Part shown: positions 1 to 8,776 of the stretch, one piece after another
Position numbering within the stretch: position 1 is the first letter of the stretch
Layout: each line of letters starts with the position of its first letter
DNA from: Phycisphaerales bacterium
GTDB lineage: Bacteria; Planctomycetota; Phycisphaerae; Sedimentisphaerales; Anaerobacaceae
Length of the DNA stretch: 37,297 bases
Reading direction: 5' to 3'
NCBI GenBank assembly: GCA_020352215.1
Contig: CP070675.1
Coordinates: 4,434,918-4,472,214 of the forward strand
Made by a program: the position numbers and the translations under genes
Notes under the pieces: model-generated
Seen by the model: the letters and a program-made list of their open reading frames with translations, nothing else
Database searches by the model: none
What the model was told of the DNA's origin: nothing

Positions 1-1437
1 AGTCCAGCCGGAACGATACGGCTCCTTGACGTATTTGTTGGCCGTTTCGTCATTCGTGAACCGCATTGCGCCGGCGTCCCAGTCCAGCTGCTTGCCGGCG
101 CGAATAGCGATGTTGCCCAGGAGCACGGCTTCGGTGAGGATGCTTGCCCAGTCAAAGTTGCAACTCGGCGATTCCCCTCCTTTTATGGCCTGTATCCATT
201 CGGCCCAAGTACCCGGTCCGCGCTTAAGGGTCTTGGGCGGCAGCTTGTAGGCTCGCATCTTAGACTCAGGAATGATGCGATTCTCCAATATGATCCCTTT
301 GTCACCCACATACATGTTGCCCGAAGCGGGCAGTTCGCGGCCGGATTCCAACTCCACGGGCCGCGGAGGCTTGATGCCGCCGTCATACCAGTTGAGCCGC
401 AACGGCGGCATGCCGTCCCGGGCGGGGAAGTCATATGTCACGATCGATGCCAGAGGCGCGGTCTCATCAAAGACTTTGCTGGCACTGGCGCTGATGGCGG
501 TCGGGTATCGCAGCTTCAGAGCCCTGAGAACGTGGTTGAAGTGGTGACATCCCATGTCACCCAAGGCTCCCGTGCCGAAGTCCCACCATCCGCGGAAGTT
601 CCAGGGATGGTATACCGCCGGGCGAGGCCTTTTGCTCGCCTTGACTTGGCTCAGTGTCAGATCACCGTCACGCCACTCCGACACGAAGGGACGCATTGGC
701 GCCGGGCCAATCCACAGGTCCCAATCAAAAGTCTCCGGTACATCATCACGTCCAGGCGGACGCAGCATGCCCTGGGGCCACAGCGGCCGGTTCGACCAGA
801 CATGGGCCTCGCGGACCTCACCGATCGCCCCATCCCATATCATCTCTGCCACCCGACACGCGCCGTCGGACCTGTTGTACGATGCCGTTACTTGTGTGGC
901 CACATTGGCGTCCCGAGCTGCCTTGGCCAAGATTCGCTCTTCTGCAATGGTCCTGGTCAAGGGCTTGACACAACAAACGTGCTTTCCTTTTTTGATTGCG
1001 GCCGAGCTGATCACGTGATGGGTGTGATCCGGCGTGCCGCAGTACACCCCGTCGATTTTGCCGGCCTCCGCATCGAGCATCTCGCGGTAGTCACGGTAGC
1101 GTCTTGCATTGGGGAAATAGTCATATGTCCTCTTGGCGTACACGTCATCGACATCACACAGAACGACGATCTTGGTGTTGGCCTGCTCGCTGATGCCGCG
1201 AATCTGACCGTGTCCGACACCGCCCACGCCGACACCGGCTATCTGAACGGTCTCACTCGGAGCCACGTGTCGTGGACCGCCCAGAACATGGCGCGGCACA
1301 ACGGTAAACGCCGCCGCGGCGGCTGCGCCCCTGCGGATCAGAGCCCGCCGTGACATGTGCTCGCGATTGGTTAATGAGCCGGCTTCGCCCTCGGCGTCAC
1401 CGCTACGCGCTGCGGATTTACTTGCAATAGTTCGCAT
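1..1437 (-). CDS. Gfo/Idh/MocA family oxidoreductase with Tat-like signal (3' end cut by window edge)
   Basis: An open minus-strand frame runs from an ATG at 1437 (preceded by GAGGAG, 7-8 nt away) to the window edge without a stop, 479 codons. The N-terminus has a twin-arginine stretch (SRRALIRRGAAAAAAF, about residues 29-44), followed by a Rossmann nucleotide-binding loop (AGVGVGGVG, about 67-75) and the family motif CVKPLT in place of the usual EKP. It closely parallels the complete protein at 29800-31200, which ends NKYIHCYYREGWVL; this one reads NKYVKEPYRSGWT at the edge, so only a few residues are missing. The family uses NAD(P) to oxidise or reduce sugars and cyclitols, and Tat-exported members such as glucose-fructose oxidoreductase carry prebound cofactor. 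Substrate unknown. It is last in a minus-strand run with another Gfo/Idh protein, an aldolase and an aldo/keto reductase, 58 bp after its upstream neighbour. Confidence 0.88.
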   Translation of the reverse strand, partial: MRTIASKSAARSGDAEGEAGSLTNREHMSRRALIRRGAAAAAAFTVVPRHVLGGPRHVAPSETVQIAGVGVGGVGHGQIRGISEQANTKIVVLCDVDDVYAKRTYDYFPNARRYRDYREMLDAEAGKIDGVYCGTPDHTHHVISSAAIKKGKHVCCVKPLTRTIAEERILAKAARDANVATQVTASYNRSDGACRVAEMIWDGAIGEVREAHVWSNRPLWPQGMLRPPGRDDVPETFDWDLWIGPAPMRPFVSEWRDGDLTLSQVKASKRPRPAVYHPWNFRGWWDFGTGALGDMGCHHFNHVLRALKLRYPTAISASASKVFDETAPLASIVTYDFPARDGMPPLRLNWYDGGIKPPRPVELESGRELPASGNMYVGDKGIILENRIIPESKMRAYKLPPKTLKRGPGTWAEWIQAIKGGESPSCNFDWASILTEAVLLGNIAIRAGKQLDWDAGAMRFTNDETANKYVKEPYRSGWT

Positions 1438-1495
1438 CGTTACACTCCTCATCGAATCGAGTAACAGACTGTTTACGGCATTATCGGCCTTGCTG

Positions 1496-2644
1496 CTATC
1501 GCACTTTGACCCAAGCCCGTTTCTTACTGCTGTCCATGATCGCCTCGCACAGGACCATTTCGCGCAGGCCGTCCTTGAAGGTCGGGAATGTGGGTTCTGC
1601 GGATCGGTCGCCGGCGATATATGCGTACACCTCTCTTGCCAACTGCTTGAACGTATCGGGAAATCCTTCGTTGTGGCCGCCCGGATAGTCGATCAGCTTC
1701 ATGGCCTCGGGATAAACCAGAGACGGATCTCTCATCATTATCTCGTTGTTGCCGTCGCGCTTGCCGATCCAGATCTGATTCGGCGTCTCGGACTCCCAGG
1801 CTACAGCCTGTTTGGAGCCGTCGATCTCAAAGTACAGGCGGTTCTTGCGTCCCGCCGCGACCTGGTTGACAGTCACGACTCCCCGGCCTCCGTTCTCGAA
1901 ACCGAGCAGGACGGTGGCGTAGTCCTCGGTGTTGATAGGAACAGCCTTGTAGTCTTCCGGGCTGAGCACCTTGCCCGCGTAGGTCTCGATGGGCTTAAGC
2001 GGTTTCTCTCTCGTCTTAAAGAATGTTGCGAAGTCTGCACAAACCTCGCGAATCTGTTGTCCGGTGACATATTCGATCAGGTCCATCCAGTGCGAGCCGA
2101 TATCGGCAATGGCGCGCGACTGCCCCGATTGCTCCGGCTCCAGACGCCAGTTGTAGTCGGTCGGGTGAAAGAGCCAGTCCTGTAAGTACGAGCCCTGGAC
2201 CGCGAATACTTGGCCGAGGTCACCTTTCTGCACCATCGTGCGGACCTGCCGCATAAGCGGATAATAACGAATATTGAAATTGACCGCATTGACCAAGTCT
2301 TTTTTGTCCGCCAGCTCGACCAGCTCTTCAGCTTCGGCCACACTGATCGCCAGCGGCTTTTCGCAGACAACGTGCTTGCCGGCTTCGAGCGCCGCTCTGG
2401 CCATTTCATAGTGCAGGTAATTCGGCGAGCAAATGTGCACAGACGTGATGTCACTGTCTTTGAGCAATTGCTTATAGTCACCGTAGTACTTCTCTATGCC
2501 GAGCGCCTCGGCCTTCGACTGGGCAAGCTCCTTCGAGGACTCGGCGAGGGCGGCGACATCCACATTACCCAAACGCCGCAACGCCTCAACGTGAGCAGGC
2601 CCGATGAAACCTGTGCCGATTACGCCAACCTTGGTTCTTGCCAT
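1496..2644 (-). CDS. Gfo/Idh/MocA family oxidoreductase (cytoplasmic)
   Basis: 382 residues, the usual length for the family. An N-terminal Rossmann fold begins with [12 protein letters not shown] (residues 7-18), and CEKPLA at 94-99 carries the lysine typical of Gfo/Idh/MocA dehydrogenases. The C-terminal part matches the family's alpha/beta substrate domain. There is no signal peptide, unlike the two other family members in this window. The ATG is preceded by GGGAGGT at 6 nt. It starts 23 bp after the deoC stop and ends 58 bp before the next Gfo/Idh gene, so co-transcription is likely. A role in oxidising a sugar or cyclitol upstream of the aldolase is inferred from the neighbours; the substrate cannot be read from the sequence. 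Confidence 0.92.
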   Translation of the reverse strand: MARTKVGVIGTGFIGPAHVEALRRLGNVDVAALAESSKELAQSKAEALGIEKYYGDYKQLLKDSDITSVHICSPNYLHYEMARAALEAGKHVVCEKPLAISVAEAEELVELADKKDLVNAVNFNIRYYPLMRQVRTMVQKGDLGQVFAVQGSYLQDWLFHPTDYNWRLEPEQSGQSRAIADIGSHWMDLIEYVTGQQIREVCADFATFFKTREKPLKPIETYAGKVLSPEDYKAVPINTEDYATVLLGFENGGRGVVTVNQVAAGRKNRLYFEIDGSKQAVAWESETPNQIWIGKRDGNNEIMMRDPSLVYPEAMKLIDYPGGHNEGFPDTFKQLAREVYAYIAGDRSAEPTFPTFKDGLREMVLCEAIMDSSKKRAWVKVR

Positions 2645-2667
2645 GAGTTTACCTCCCGATATCCAGA

Positions 2668-3357
2668 TCAGCTCCCTTTGCCACTCCGTTTATAACACTC
2701 CTCCATTATGGTCTCGGTGCGCGTTGCGCCGAATCGTGTACAGCCGACATCCTTCACCTTGAGTGCCATATCCAGGTCCCGCACGCCGCCGGCCGCCTTG
2801 ACCTGCACCTTCTCCGAGACATTGTCCCGCATGAGCTTGAGGTCTTCGAGCGTGGCGCCACCGCCCGCAAAGCCCGTTGAGGTCTTGACCCAGTCGGCGC
2901 CGGCCTCTTCGCAAAGCCTGCACGCGACCTTCTTCTGTTCGTCGGTCAGATAGAAGTTCTCAAGGATCACCTTGACCAGCACGCCGTTACGGTGAGCAAC
3001 ATCCACGACGGCCTTGATATCTTGCCTGACGTAGTCGTAATCGCCACTGAGCAGTTTGCCGATATTGAGCACAAGGTCGAGCTCAACGGCACCATCCTTG
3101 ATGGACTGACCGGCTTCGAAGACCTTGGTCTCTGTCTTGTTGCAGCCGTGTGGAAAGCCAATCACCGTGGTCGTCTTGACGTCGGATCCGGCAAGCAGCT
3201 CTTTCACGAGCAACACCTCGGACGGTCTGCAGCATACCGACGCCACGTTGTACTTCTTGGCGACCTCACAGCCTTCGCGAACATCTCGCTCGGTGAGCTC
3301 GGGCCGTAAAAGTGAATGGTCAATCATCTTGGCAATATCTTGACAGTCATAATCCAT
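2668..3357 (-). CDS. deoC: deoxyribose-phosphate aldolase
   Basis: 229 residues, a class I aldolase of the DeoC/FbaB type. DeoC cleaves 2-deoxyribose-5-phosphate to glyceraldehyde-3-phosphate and acetaldehyde through a Schiff-base lysine. The expected catalytic residues are visible: the acidic residue in [10 protein letters not shown] (D94), the Schiff-base lysine in WVKTSTGF (K158) and the second lysine in VKAAGGVRD (K187). The N-terminus [15 protein letters not shown] is typical. The ATG is preceded by GGGGTG at 5 nt. It sits between an aldo/keto reductase (70 bp upstream) and a Gfo/Idh oxidoreductase (23 bp downstream), with no nucleoside phosphorylase or phosphopentomutase nearby. It may therefore serve a deoxy-sugar or unusual sugar pathway rather than nucleoside salvage; this is inference. 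Confidence 0.93.
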   Translation of the reverse strand: MDYDCQDIAKMIDHSLLRPELTERDVREGCEVAKKYNVASVCCRPSEVLLVKELLAGSDVKTTTVIGFPHGCNKTETKVFEAGQSIKDGAVELDLVLNIGKLLSGDYDYVRQDIKAVVDVAHRNGVLVKVILENFYLTDEQKKVACRLCEEAGADWVKTSTGFAGGGATLEDLKLMRDNVSEKVQVKAAGGVRDLDMALKVKDVGCTRFGATRTETIMEECYKRSGKGS

Positions 3358-3427
3358 TTAGCACCCCATCTCTTACTATCGACAATGAATAACAACGGCT
3401 TCCTTCTCGGCCGTAACTTGGACGCAT

Positions 3428-4396
3428 TCAGCGAAGCCATACCTGTTTGATGTCCGGATTGCCGGCGGTATCCAGCCGGTCGATCTGGTCATCGGTGAGC
3501 GTCATATCCAAGGCCGCGATGTTCTCGGTCAACTGCTCGGGTCTACTGCCGGCAATAATGGGAAGAACAGGCGGATCGCTCTGCAGCATCCAGGCGATGA
3601 CGACCTGATTGAAGGTGGCTCCCGTTTCGTCTGCCACGGCTTCCAAGGCCGCCAGGCGAGCATCGGCGTCAGGGCCGGCGAATTGTGCCGGTACAGGACG
3701 GTCGCCGCGCGTATAAGCACCCTGCAGCAGGACCGAATAAGCAACGAGTGTCACGCCGTGAGATCGGCAATAATCTCTCAGGTCATCATTGATGCATATC
3801 TGCGGGCCGAAGTCGGCACCGTGTCGAGGACGCAGATAAGTGTACCTCTGCGAGACGGCACAGTACTGGGCCCACCCATTGACCTGGCTGATCGTGTTGG
3901 CCTCTGCTATGCGCCATACCTTGAGATTGCTGGCTCCAATAGCACGAATCTTGCCTGCCTTGACCAAGCGATCGAACGCCTCCATCGTCTCCTCAAGGGG
4001 ACTGTCATAGTCGTCGCGGTGGGCGTAATACAGATCTATCACGTCGCTCTGCAATCGCTTGAGGCTCTTCTCACACTCGCGTTGGATCTCGGCGGCGCTG
4101 AGGCCCCCGTCGCAACGCGGATAGTCGAAACCGAGTTTCGAAGCGATCGCCATCTCACTGCGATTGCCGCGCTGCTTCATCCAACGGCCAATGGTGGTCT
4201 CGCTCTCGCCGCCTTTGCATCCCGGAAACCAGCTCGAGTAGAAATTCGCCGTATCGATAAACGATCCACCCTTTTCCGTGTAGAGATCAAGCAACTCAAA
4301 GGATGCTGCCTGGTCTATCCTGCTGCCGATCGAGTCTGTCCCAAGGCACAGGACACTGGCCTCGACATCCGTGTCTCCGAGTCTGACCTTTCTCAC
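3428..4396 (-). CDS. aldo/keto reductase
   Basis: 322 residues from a GTG start at 4396, chosen because AGGAG lies 8 nt upstream; a TTG at 4414 would add six residues but has no ribosome binding site. The TIM-barrel aldo/keto reductase tetrad is complete: D48 and Y53 (FIDTANFY), K87 (IASKLGF) and H126 (LYYAHRDD). The C-terminal NADPH-binding segment is recognisable around PIIAGSRPEQLTEN. These enzymes reduce aldehydes or ketones on sugars and other carbonyls with NAD(P)H. There is no export signal. The gene sits 70 bp upstream of deoC and likely shares its transcript. The physiological substrate is unknown; a role in interconverting keto and hydroxy sugars with the adjacent Gfo/Idh enzymes is inferred. 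Confidence 0.92.
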   Translation of the reverse strand: MRKVRLGDTDVEASVLCLGTDSIGSRIDQAASFELLDLYTEKGGSFIDTANFYSSWFPGCKGGESETTIGRWMKQRGNRSEMAIASKLGFDYPRCDGGLSAAEIQRECEKSLKRLQSDVIDLYYAHRDDYDSPLEETMEAFDRLVKAGKIRAIGASNLKVWRIAEANTISQVNGWAQYCAVSQRYTYLRPRHGADFGPQICINDDLRDYCRSHGVTLVAYSVLLQGAYTRGDRPVPAQFAGPDADARLAALEAVADETGATFNQVVIAWMLQSDPPVLPIIAGSRPEQLTENIAALDMTLTDDQIDRLDTAGNPDIKQVWLR

Positions 4397-4727
4397 CGGC
4401 GCTGCTCCTGTCAATTACAGTTGATTGATACGATAACTCTTGAGGCCGCCCTACCATTCATACAAAAGCGGGCCACAATCACCACGCCAGAAAAAAGTAG
4501 TCGACGCATAGAGACATACTTTCGTTCTTGCTTCTCCTGCTCAAGAAACATCGCGTGAAGCAACTGATGCGCCGAGCAAGCCAACATATAATGCTATCTC
4601 AGCAGCGTCCCAAGTCAACCTTCTTTTCCTGCCAGCGCTATCTTATGTGAGGTCAGAGAATTCGGGACAGGCAAAAATCAGTCACCGGCACTTCTGGTGA
4701 CCACACATCTCGGCCGCTCGCCGAAAA
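4397..4727. other. intergenic region between aldo/keto reductase and DegT-type gene
   Basis: About 330 bp without a convincing gene on either strand. It holds the hairpin at 4681-4701 next to the DegT-type stop codon and the AGGAG ribosome binding site of the aldo/keto reductase just upstream of 4396. No promoter with both -35 and -10 elements was recognised. Confidence 0.6.
4681..4701 (-). terminator. probable intrinsic terminator after the DegT-type gene
   Basis: A perfect 6-bp inverted repeat, GTCACC and GGTGAC with a 9-nt loop, lies 27 bp past the stop codon at 4728. On the minus strand it is followed by TGATTTTTGCC, a short T run. The stem is short, so the terminator may be weak. Confidence 0.5.
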
Positions 4728-6092
4728 TCACGCCAGAGAGTTGTGGACCTGCCGAATGGCATCAATGATATGGTCGTTGATGCGCCGGGTGTATTTGGCA
4801 CCGACACGGACTTGGACGAAACGGCCGAAGACCTCCAGCGTTTGTCGGCAACTATCCGGGCCATACTTGATTCGGCTACCTTGCGGGCTGTTGAACGAAG
4901 GCCAGTCACGATGCCGGGTTCGTTTGTTAATCACGGATTCCTCAGTGGGCAAAAGTACCGATCCCGTCAGTGTGGAGGCAGGGACTTTTCGTTGTCTCAG
5001 CTCGCGGATGCAGCGGTCGCGCGCCGCCTTATCTTTCATCTCAAAATAGACACCGTAGCCGATGTCACCTTCCGGGTCCGGGCGGTGCCGCAGGCGAATG
5101 CCGGCAAGATTCTCTATTCCTTCATAGATGGCCTCTGCATTGTGGCGCAGTTGGGCACACATAGAATCGAGCTTTGACAACTGCGCCCCGAGCACGGCCC
5201 CCGTGAATTCACTCATCCTGAAGTTTTCTCCCGCGAAGGTCTGCACGCGGCTGGACCCGGTGCGGTCTGTGAAGACCCGGCGTATCGTACCCATGTCGTG
5301 AAAGCGCGCCGCCCGTTCGTAGATGGTCGGATCATTCGTTACAACCGCGCCGCCCTCGCCGGATGTGATCATCTTGTTGATCTGAAAGCTGTAAATCCCA
5401 ACATCGCCGATGGACCCCAACTTCTTGCCGCGGTAGGAACCTCCGACGCATTGTGCGCAATCCTCTAATACAGCCACTCCGCGTTTGCGGGCCGTCTCCA
5501 TGATGGGGTCCATGTCGCAGGGTCCACCGAGCAGGTGAACGGCGATGACCACCTTAGTGCGAGGCGTCATCTTTCGCGCGAAGTCCTCTGGATCGATGTT
5601 CAGCGTGCGGTCGATGTCGGCAAAGACCGGCAAGGCCCCCGCGTGGACCACACAGGTATAATCCGACCACCATGTGTAAGCCGGAACAATCACCTCGTCA
5701 CCCGGCCCGACGCCGAGACCCGCCACCGCACAATCCAAGGCCGCCGTCCCCGATGTCACGCCGACCCCAAAGCGGGTGCCCATGTACCGTGCAAAGTTCT
5801 CTTCGAAACGCAGCACCTTTGTCGGTCGGCCGGGACCCCAATAACGGAAAGGAGACCCGGATTCCAATACTTCCAGCAGCGCCTGTTCCTCGCGCTCGTC
5901 GAAGAACTGTGGGCCTATGTACCCCGGATCAATGTCCGGCACGTCCGGCTGTGTCGGCCTTTCCTGGCCCAGGAGCCTCTGCGCAGTCACGCCGACTCCT
6001 GCGCCGGATAAGGCCATACAACTGCTCGCCAGGAACTGGCGGCGGTCAAGATCTTGCCCTTCCGCATCTGCGATGACATTTTGAGTGGTCAT
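4728..6092 (-). CDS. DegT/DnrJ/EryC1/StrS family aminotransferase-fold protein with Tat signal
   Basis: 454 residues from the ATG at 6092, which has GAGGAG 8 nt upstream; an in-frame ATG at 6128 adds 12 residues without a better site. The fold type I PLP enzyme signatures are present: SGTAALD (phosphate cup, about 114-120), the ring-stacking region around VIPAYTW, EDCAQ with the PLP-ring aspartate (D211), and the Schiff-base lysine K240 in FQINKMITSGEGG. Known members transaminate keto-sugars using glutamate, often for sugar nucleotides. The odd feature is a twin-arginine leader, DLDRRQFLASSCMALSG (about 14-30), followed by a Pro-rich linker, implying export. It heads the minus-strand sugar run and a terminator-like hairpin follows it. 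Whether it is a true exported aminotransferase, or uses the fold for another reaction, cannot be decided. Confidence 0.88.
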   Translation of the reverse strand: MTTQNVIADAEGQDLDRRQFLASSCMALSGAGVGVTAQRLLGQERPTQPDVPDIDPGYIGPQFFDEREEQALLEVLESGSPFRYWGPGRPTKVLRFEENFARYMGTRFGVGVTSGTAALDCAVAGLGVGPGDEVIVPAYTWWSDYTCVVHAGALPVFADIDRTLNIDPEDFARKMTPRTKVVIAVHLLGGPCDMDPIMETARKRGVAVLEDCAQCVGGSYRGKKLGSIGDVGIYSFQINKMITSGEGGAVVTNDPTIYERAARFHDMGTIRRVFTDRTGSSRVQTFAGENFRMSEFTGAVLGAQLSKLDSMCAQLRHNAEAIYEGIENLAGIRLRHRPDPEGDIGYGVYFEMKDKAARDRCIRELRQRKVPASTLTGSVLLPTEESVINKRTRHRDWPSFNSPQGSRIKYGPDSCRQTLEVFGRFVQVRVGAKYTRRINDHIIDAIRQVHNSLA

Positions 6093-6600
6093 TGTCGGTC
6101 TCCTCATTCGACTCATCTTGCCGAGCAATTGCTTTTGGTCGCTCCGTTCTCAATCGGGCTTGTCTAGGGTCAGGGGGAGCATGGCTGCCCAGTGACCCGC
6201 AACAGAATATCCATGGCCAGTCTACTCCTTTCCAGCTCAAGTTTCAATCTTTCATGCAATCACGTCGGACTCGCACGGTGTTGCTACTTGTTGACTCACA
6301 AAATGGGGAATGACGCATATGGTTGAGGGATGGATTCTGAATCCTTTGTACATTCTTGTAAGTCTTTTTCCTCAAAAGCGCAATAGCTCGGGAATATACG
6401 CTGAGATTATGAGGATCCGCCTAATCCTGTCCGGCCTCTTCGTGGGCCGCTCCAATAGACACTTCTTCACCGCGGCGAGCGTGTCAGTTCTCGGCGATGG
6501 CATTAGTCCCTGAGAACTTGATTCACAAACGAGACGTATTGATTTATAATAACAAGTTGAAGCCTGTAATTGAATTGGAGCGCACTTTGGGAGACAGCAA
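6093..6600. other. divergent intergenic region between DegT-type gene and moxR
   Basis: About 500 bp. It contains the promoter for the moxR operon at 6522-6550. On the minus side a 13-codon frame starts near 6202 behind AAAGGAG, but nothing supports its being translated. No RNA gene was recognised in the remainder. Confidence 0.55.
6522..6550 (+). promoter_or_regulatory. sigma-70-type promoter of the moxR-DUF58-tgpA operon
   Basis: TTCACA (five of six consensus bases) at 6522-6527, a 17-nt spacer, and a perfect TATAAT at 6545-6550. Transcription would begin near 6557, giving a leader of about 45 nt to the TTG start at 6601. Confidence 0.72.
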
Positions 6601-7545
6601 TTGACGACCGCTGGAATCGAAAACCCAACATTGGCGCCGTTGAAAGAGAATCTGCAGAGTGTTATCTACGGCAAGAGCGAATGTATCGATGTAATGATTG
6701 TCGCCCTGTTAGCCGGTGGCTCCGTTCTGATCGAAGATGTACCGGGCGTAGGCAAGACAACCCTCGCCAAGGCCCTGGCCAAAAGCATTGATGCCAAGTT
6801 CCGCAGGATACAATTCACACCCGATCTATTGCCTGCGGATATCCTGGGCTCCTCTATTTATAACCCGGTAAGCGGGGACTTCCGGTTCGATCGCGGGCCA
6901 ATCTTCTGCAATATTCTTCTGGCCGACGAGATCAACCGTGCCTCACCAAGAACCCAGTCGGCCCTCCTGGAGGCGATGAACGAAATCCAGGCGACGATTG
7001 AAGGCCAACGTCATCCGCTGCCGAAACCGTTTGTCGTGATTGCCACAGAGAACCCCATCGAGTTCCACGGCACTTTTCCGTTGCCTGAGGCCCAGATGGA
7101 CCGTTTTCTGGTCCGACTCGGGATAGGCTATCCAACAGTGGAAGTCGAGGTCGACATTCTCAAGTCACATGCCCATGACGAGCCACTCGATAGAATACAA
7201 CCAGTACTTAAGCTTGAACAGGTCCGGCAGATCCAGCAAGAGGTAAGCAACGTACACGCAGACAACGGGATTCTGGAGTATATTGTTGAAATAGTCCACG
7301 CCACCCGCCATGATAATCGTCTCCGTTTAGGTGTTAGCACCCGTGGGACCCTGATGTTGTCAAAAGCGGCCCGGGCCCGTGCATATTTCCAGAAGCGCGA
7401 TTATGTCATTCCCGACGATGTGTTGTGGCTCGTCCCCTACGTATTGCCACATCGCATACTGCTAACCTCCAAGACGCGGCACAGCGGCGCTATTGCTAAA
7501 GAGATTGTCACGGACATCGTTAGCCATATCAAAGTACCGGTTTGA
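6601..7545 (+). CDS. moxR: MoxR family AAA+ ATPase
   Basis: 314 residues from a TTG start with GGGAG 8-9 nt upstream. Walker A is VPGVGKTT (about 47-54) and Walker B is NILLADE (104-110), followed by INRASPRTQSALLEAM, the signature of the MoxR branch. ENPIEFHGTFPLPEAQMDRF matches the sensor 1 region. MoxR ATPases act as chaperone-like remodelers for partner proteins encoded next to them, typically DUF58 and transglutaminase or VWA proteins. That is the arrangement here: the DUF58 gene starts 16 bp after the stop and the transglutaminase overlaps the latter. The client is unknown. The upstream TATAAT promoter appears to drive all three genes. Confidence 0.95.
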   Translation: MTTAGIENPTLAPLKENLQSVIYGKSECIDVMIVALLAGGSVLIEDVPGVGKTTLAKALAKSIDAKFRRIQFTPDLLPADILGSSIYNPVSGDFRFDRGPIFCNILLADEINRASPRTQSALLEAMNEIQATIEGQRHPLPKPFVVIATENPIEFHGTFPLPEAQMDRFLVRLGIGYPTVEVEVDILKSHAHDEPLDRIQPVLKLEQVRQIQQEVSNVHADNGILEYIVEIVHATRHDNRLRLGVSTRGTLMLSKAARARAYFQKRDYVIPDDVLWLVPYVLPHRILLTSKTRHSGAIAKEIVTDIVSHIKVPV

Positions 7546-7561
7546 AGAGGCTACCGCCACG

Positions 7562-8776
7562 ATGGGGAAAACAGACTTGAGACTAGGTCTTGGCCTGACA
7601 GATGCCGGCAAGGTGATTCTGCGCGGCACCGGCCTTGTCGCGGTGGCTGCCCTGATCTTCCCTGCCTTCGGGGTACTATCGGCTCTGGTATCGGTCGTGC
7701 TGACGGCCTTGCTGGTCGGCTTTATTCTGCGGCCCAAGATCCGGGTGAGCGGCAGCCTACCAGATCGCGTCATCGCAGGCCAAACAGCTCGATTAAGGTA
7801 CGTTCTCAAGAACGTCGCCAACTTACCAGTCTACAACCTGCGTGTTCGGTTCGATGCTCTACCCGAGTCGATTGAGCAACTCGAAGGTGAACACGTTGTT
7901 TCCCACCTTCGACCCGGCGAAACCAGGGAGGTGACTATTGCCATAAGGCCCAAACGCCGCGGCTGCTACCAAATCGCGCGGCCAGCTTGCCAATCCAGCT
8001 TTCCCTTTAACTTGTTCAGTTTCGGTACGCCGCGCGGGGAGGAGGAGACCCTTGTCGTCCTTCCAGTATTCTCTCGACTGCAAATGCCTCTTAGGCACCT
8101 GAGTCCCCACGTTCGCGCCAACGGCGCAAAACTCGCCGGCCGCACCGCCGTTTCCGCTGAATACGTGGGGAACCGCCCTTTCGTGCCCGGGGATTCCCCA
8201 CGCAGAATTGATGCCCGCGCCTGGGCGCGCCTATCCGTGCCGGCCACCAAGGAGTACCACGATGATTCCGACAATTCCGCCGCACTTGTTGTGGATACGG
8301 ACGTACACAAAGTCTCCTCGGGTTCAACAGCGAACGAGATCAAGGAACTCGAAGCTGCAATTTCTCTTTGTGCCTCCGTGGCTTTCACAATCAACGACCA
8401 CTGCCTTATCGACCTGCTGCTTACCGGCCCCAATCTACACGAGTTCACCGGCCGACCGAGAACGGGGCGATTAGACCGAATGTACGAGATTCTTGCGCGC
8501 GCTGAACCATCCAAAAGCTACTCACTAAGACAGATAGCACCCATATTGGCAGATCGGTTCTATGAGATATCGCAGATCGTTTTCATTCTTCTGAATTGGG
8601 ACAGGGCATACCGGCGTTTGCTGGAACTGGCCAGCCAGGCTGGCTGCCACAGCACCGTTCTGCTGGTAACCGAGTCCGACGGAACGCATGTGGATGAAGA
8701 CAGTCTGAGCCGGGATGACAAGGTCCGGTTGCTGTCGCCTGACGAGATCTTGACGGGGCGCATAAGACGGTTATGA
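7562..8776 (+). CDS. DUF58 domain-containing membrane protein
   Basis: 404 residues from the ATG at 7562, preceded by GAGG about 10 nt away; a TTG at 7493 would overlap moxR by 53 bp and is less likely. Two hydrophobic helices lie near the N-terminus (about 21-56), then a beta-rich domain, then the DUF58 signature YVGNRPFVPGDSPRRIDARA (201-220) followed by WARL. The C-terminal half resembles a von Willebrand A-like fold. DUF58 proteins are regular partners of MoxR ATPases and TgpA-like transglutaminases; their biochemical role is unsettled. The stop overlaps the next start as ATGA, indicating translational coupling. Confidence 0.93.
   Translation: MGKTDLRLGLGLTDAGKVILRGTGLVAVAALIFPAFGVLSALVSVVLTALLVGFILRPKIRVSGSLPDRVIAGQTARLRYVLKNVANLPVYNLRVRFDALPESIEQLEGEHVVSHLRPGETREVTIAIRPKRRGCYQIARPACQSSFPFNLFSFGTPRGEEETLVVLPVFSRLQMPLRHLSPHVRANGAKLAGRTAVSAEYVGNRPFVPGDSPRRIDARAWARLSVPATKEYHDDSDNSAALVVDTDVHKVSSGSTANEIKELEAAISLCASVAFTINDHCLIDLLLTGPNLHEFTGRPRTGRLDRMYEILARAEPSKSYSLRQIAPILADRFYEISQIVFILLNWDRAYRRLLELASQAGCHSTVLLVTESDGTHVDEDSLSRDDKVRLLSPDEILTGRIRRL

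Noticed and set aside
532..2185. Plus-strand open frames of over 270 codons at 532-1353 and 1355-2185
   Set aside because: Both are antisense to the two Gfo/Idh/MocA genes, which show family motifs and good ribosome binding sites; the plus-strand translations show none.
3683..4558. Plus-strand open frame of 291 codons
   Set aside because: It is antisense to the aldo/keto reductase with its complete catalytic tetrad.
6163..6204. Tiny 13-codon minus-strand frame behind AAAGGAG upstream of the DegT-type gene
   Set aside because: Considered as a leader peptide, but there is no run of a regulatory codon and no attenuator hairpin pair.
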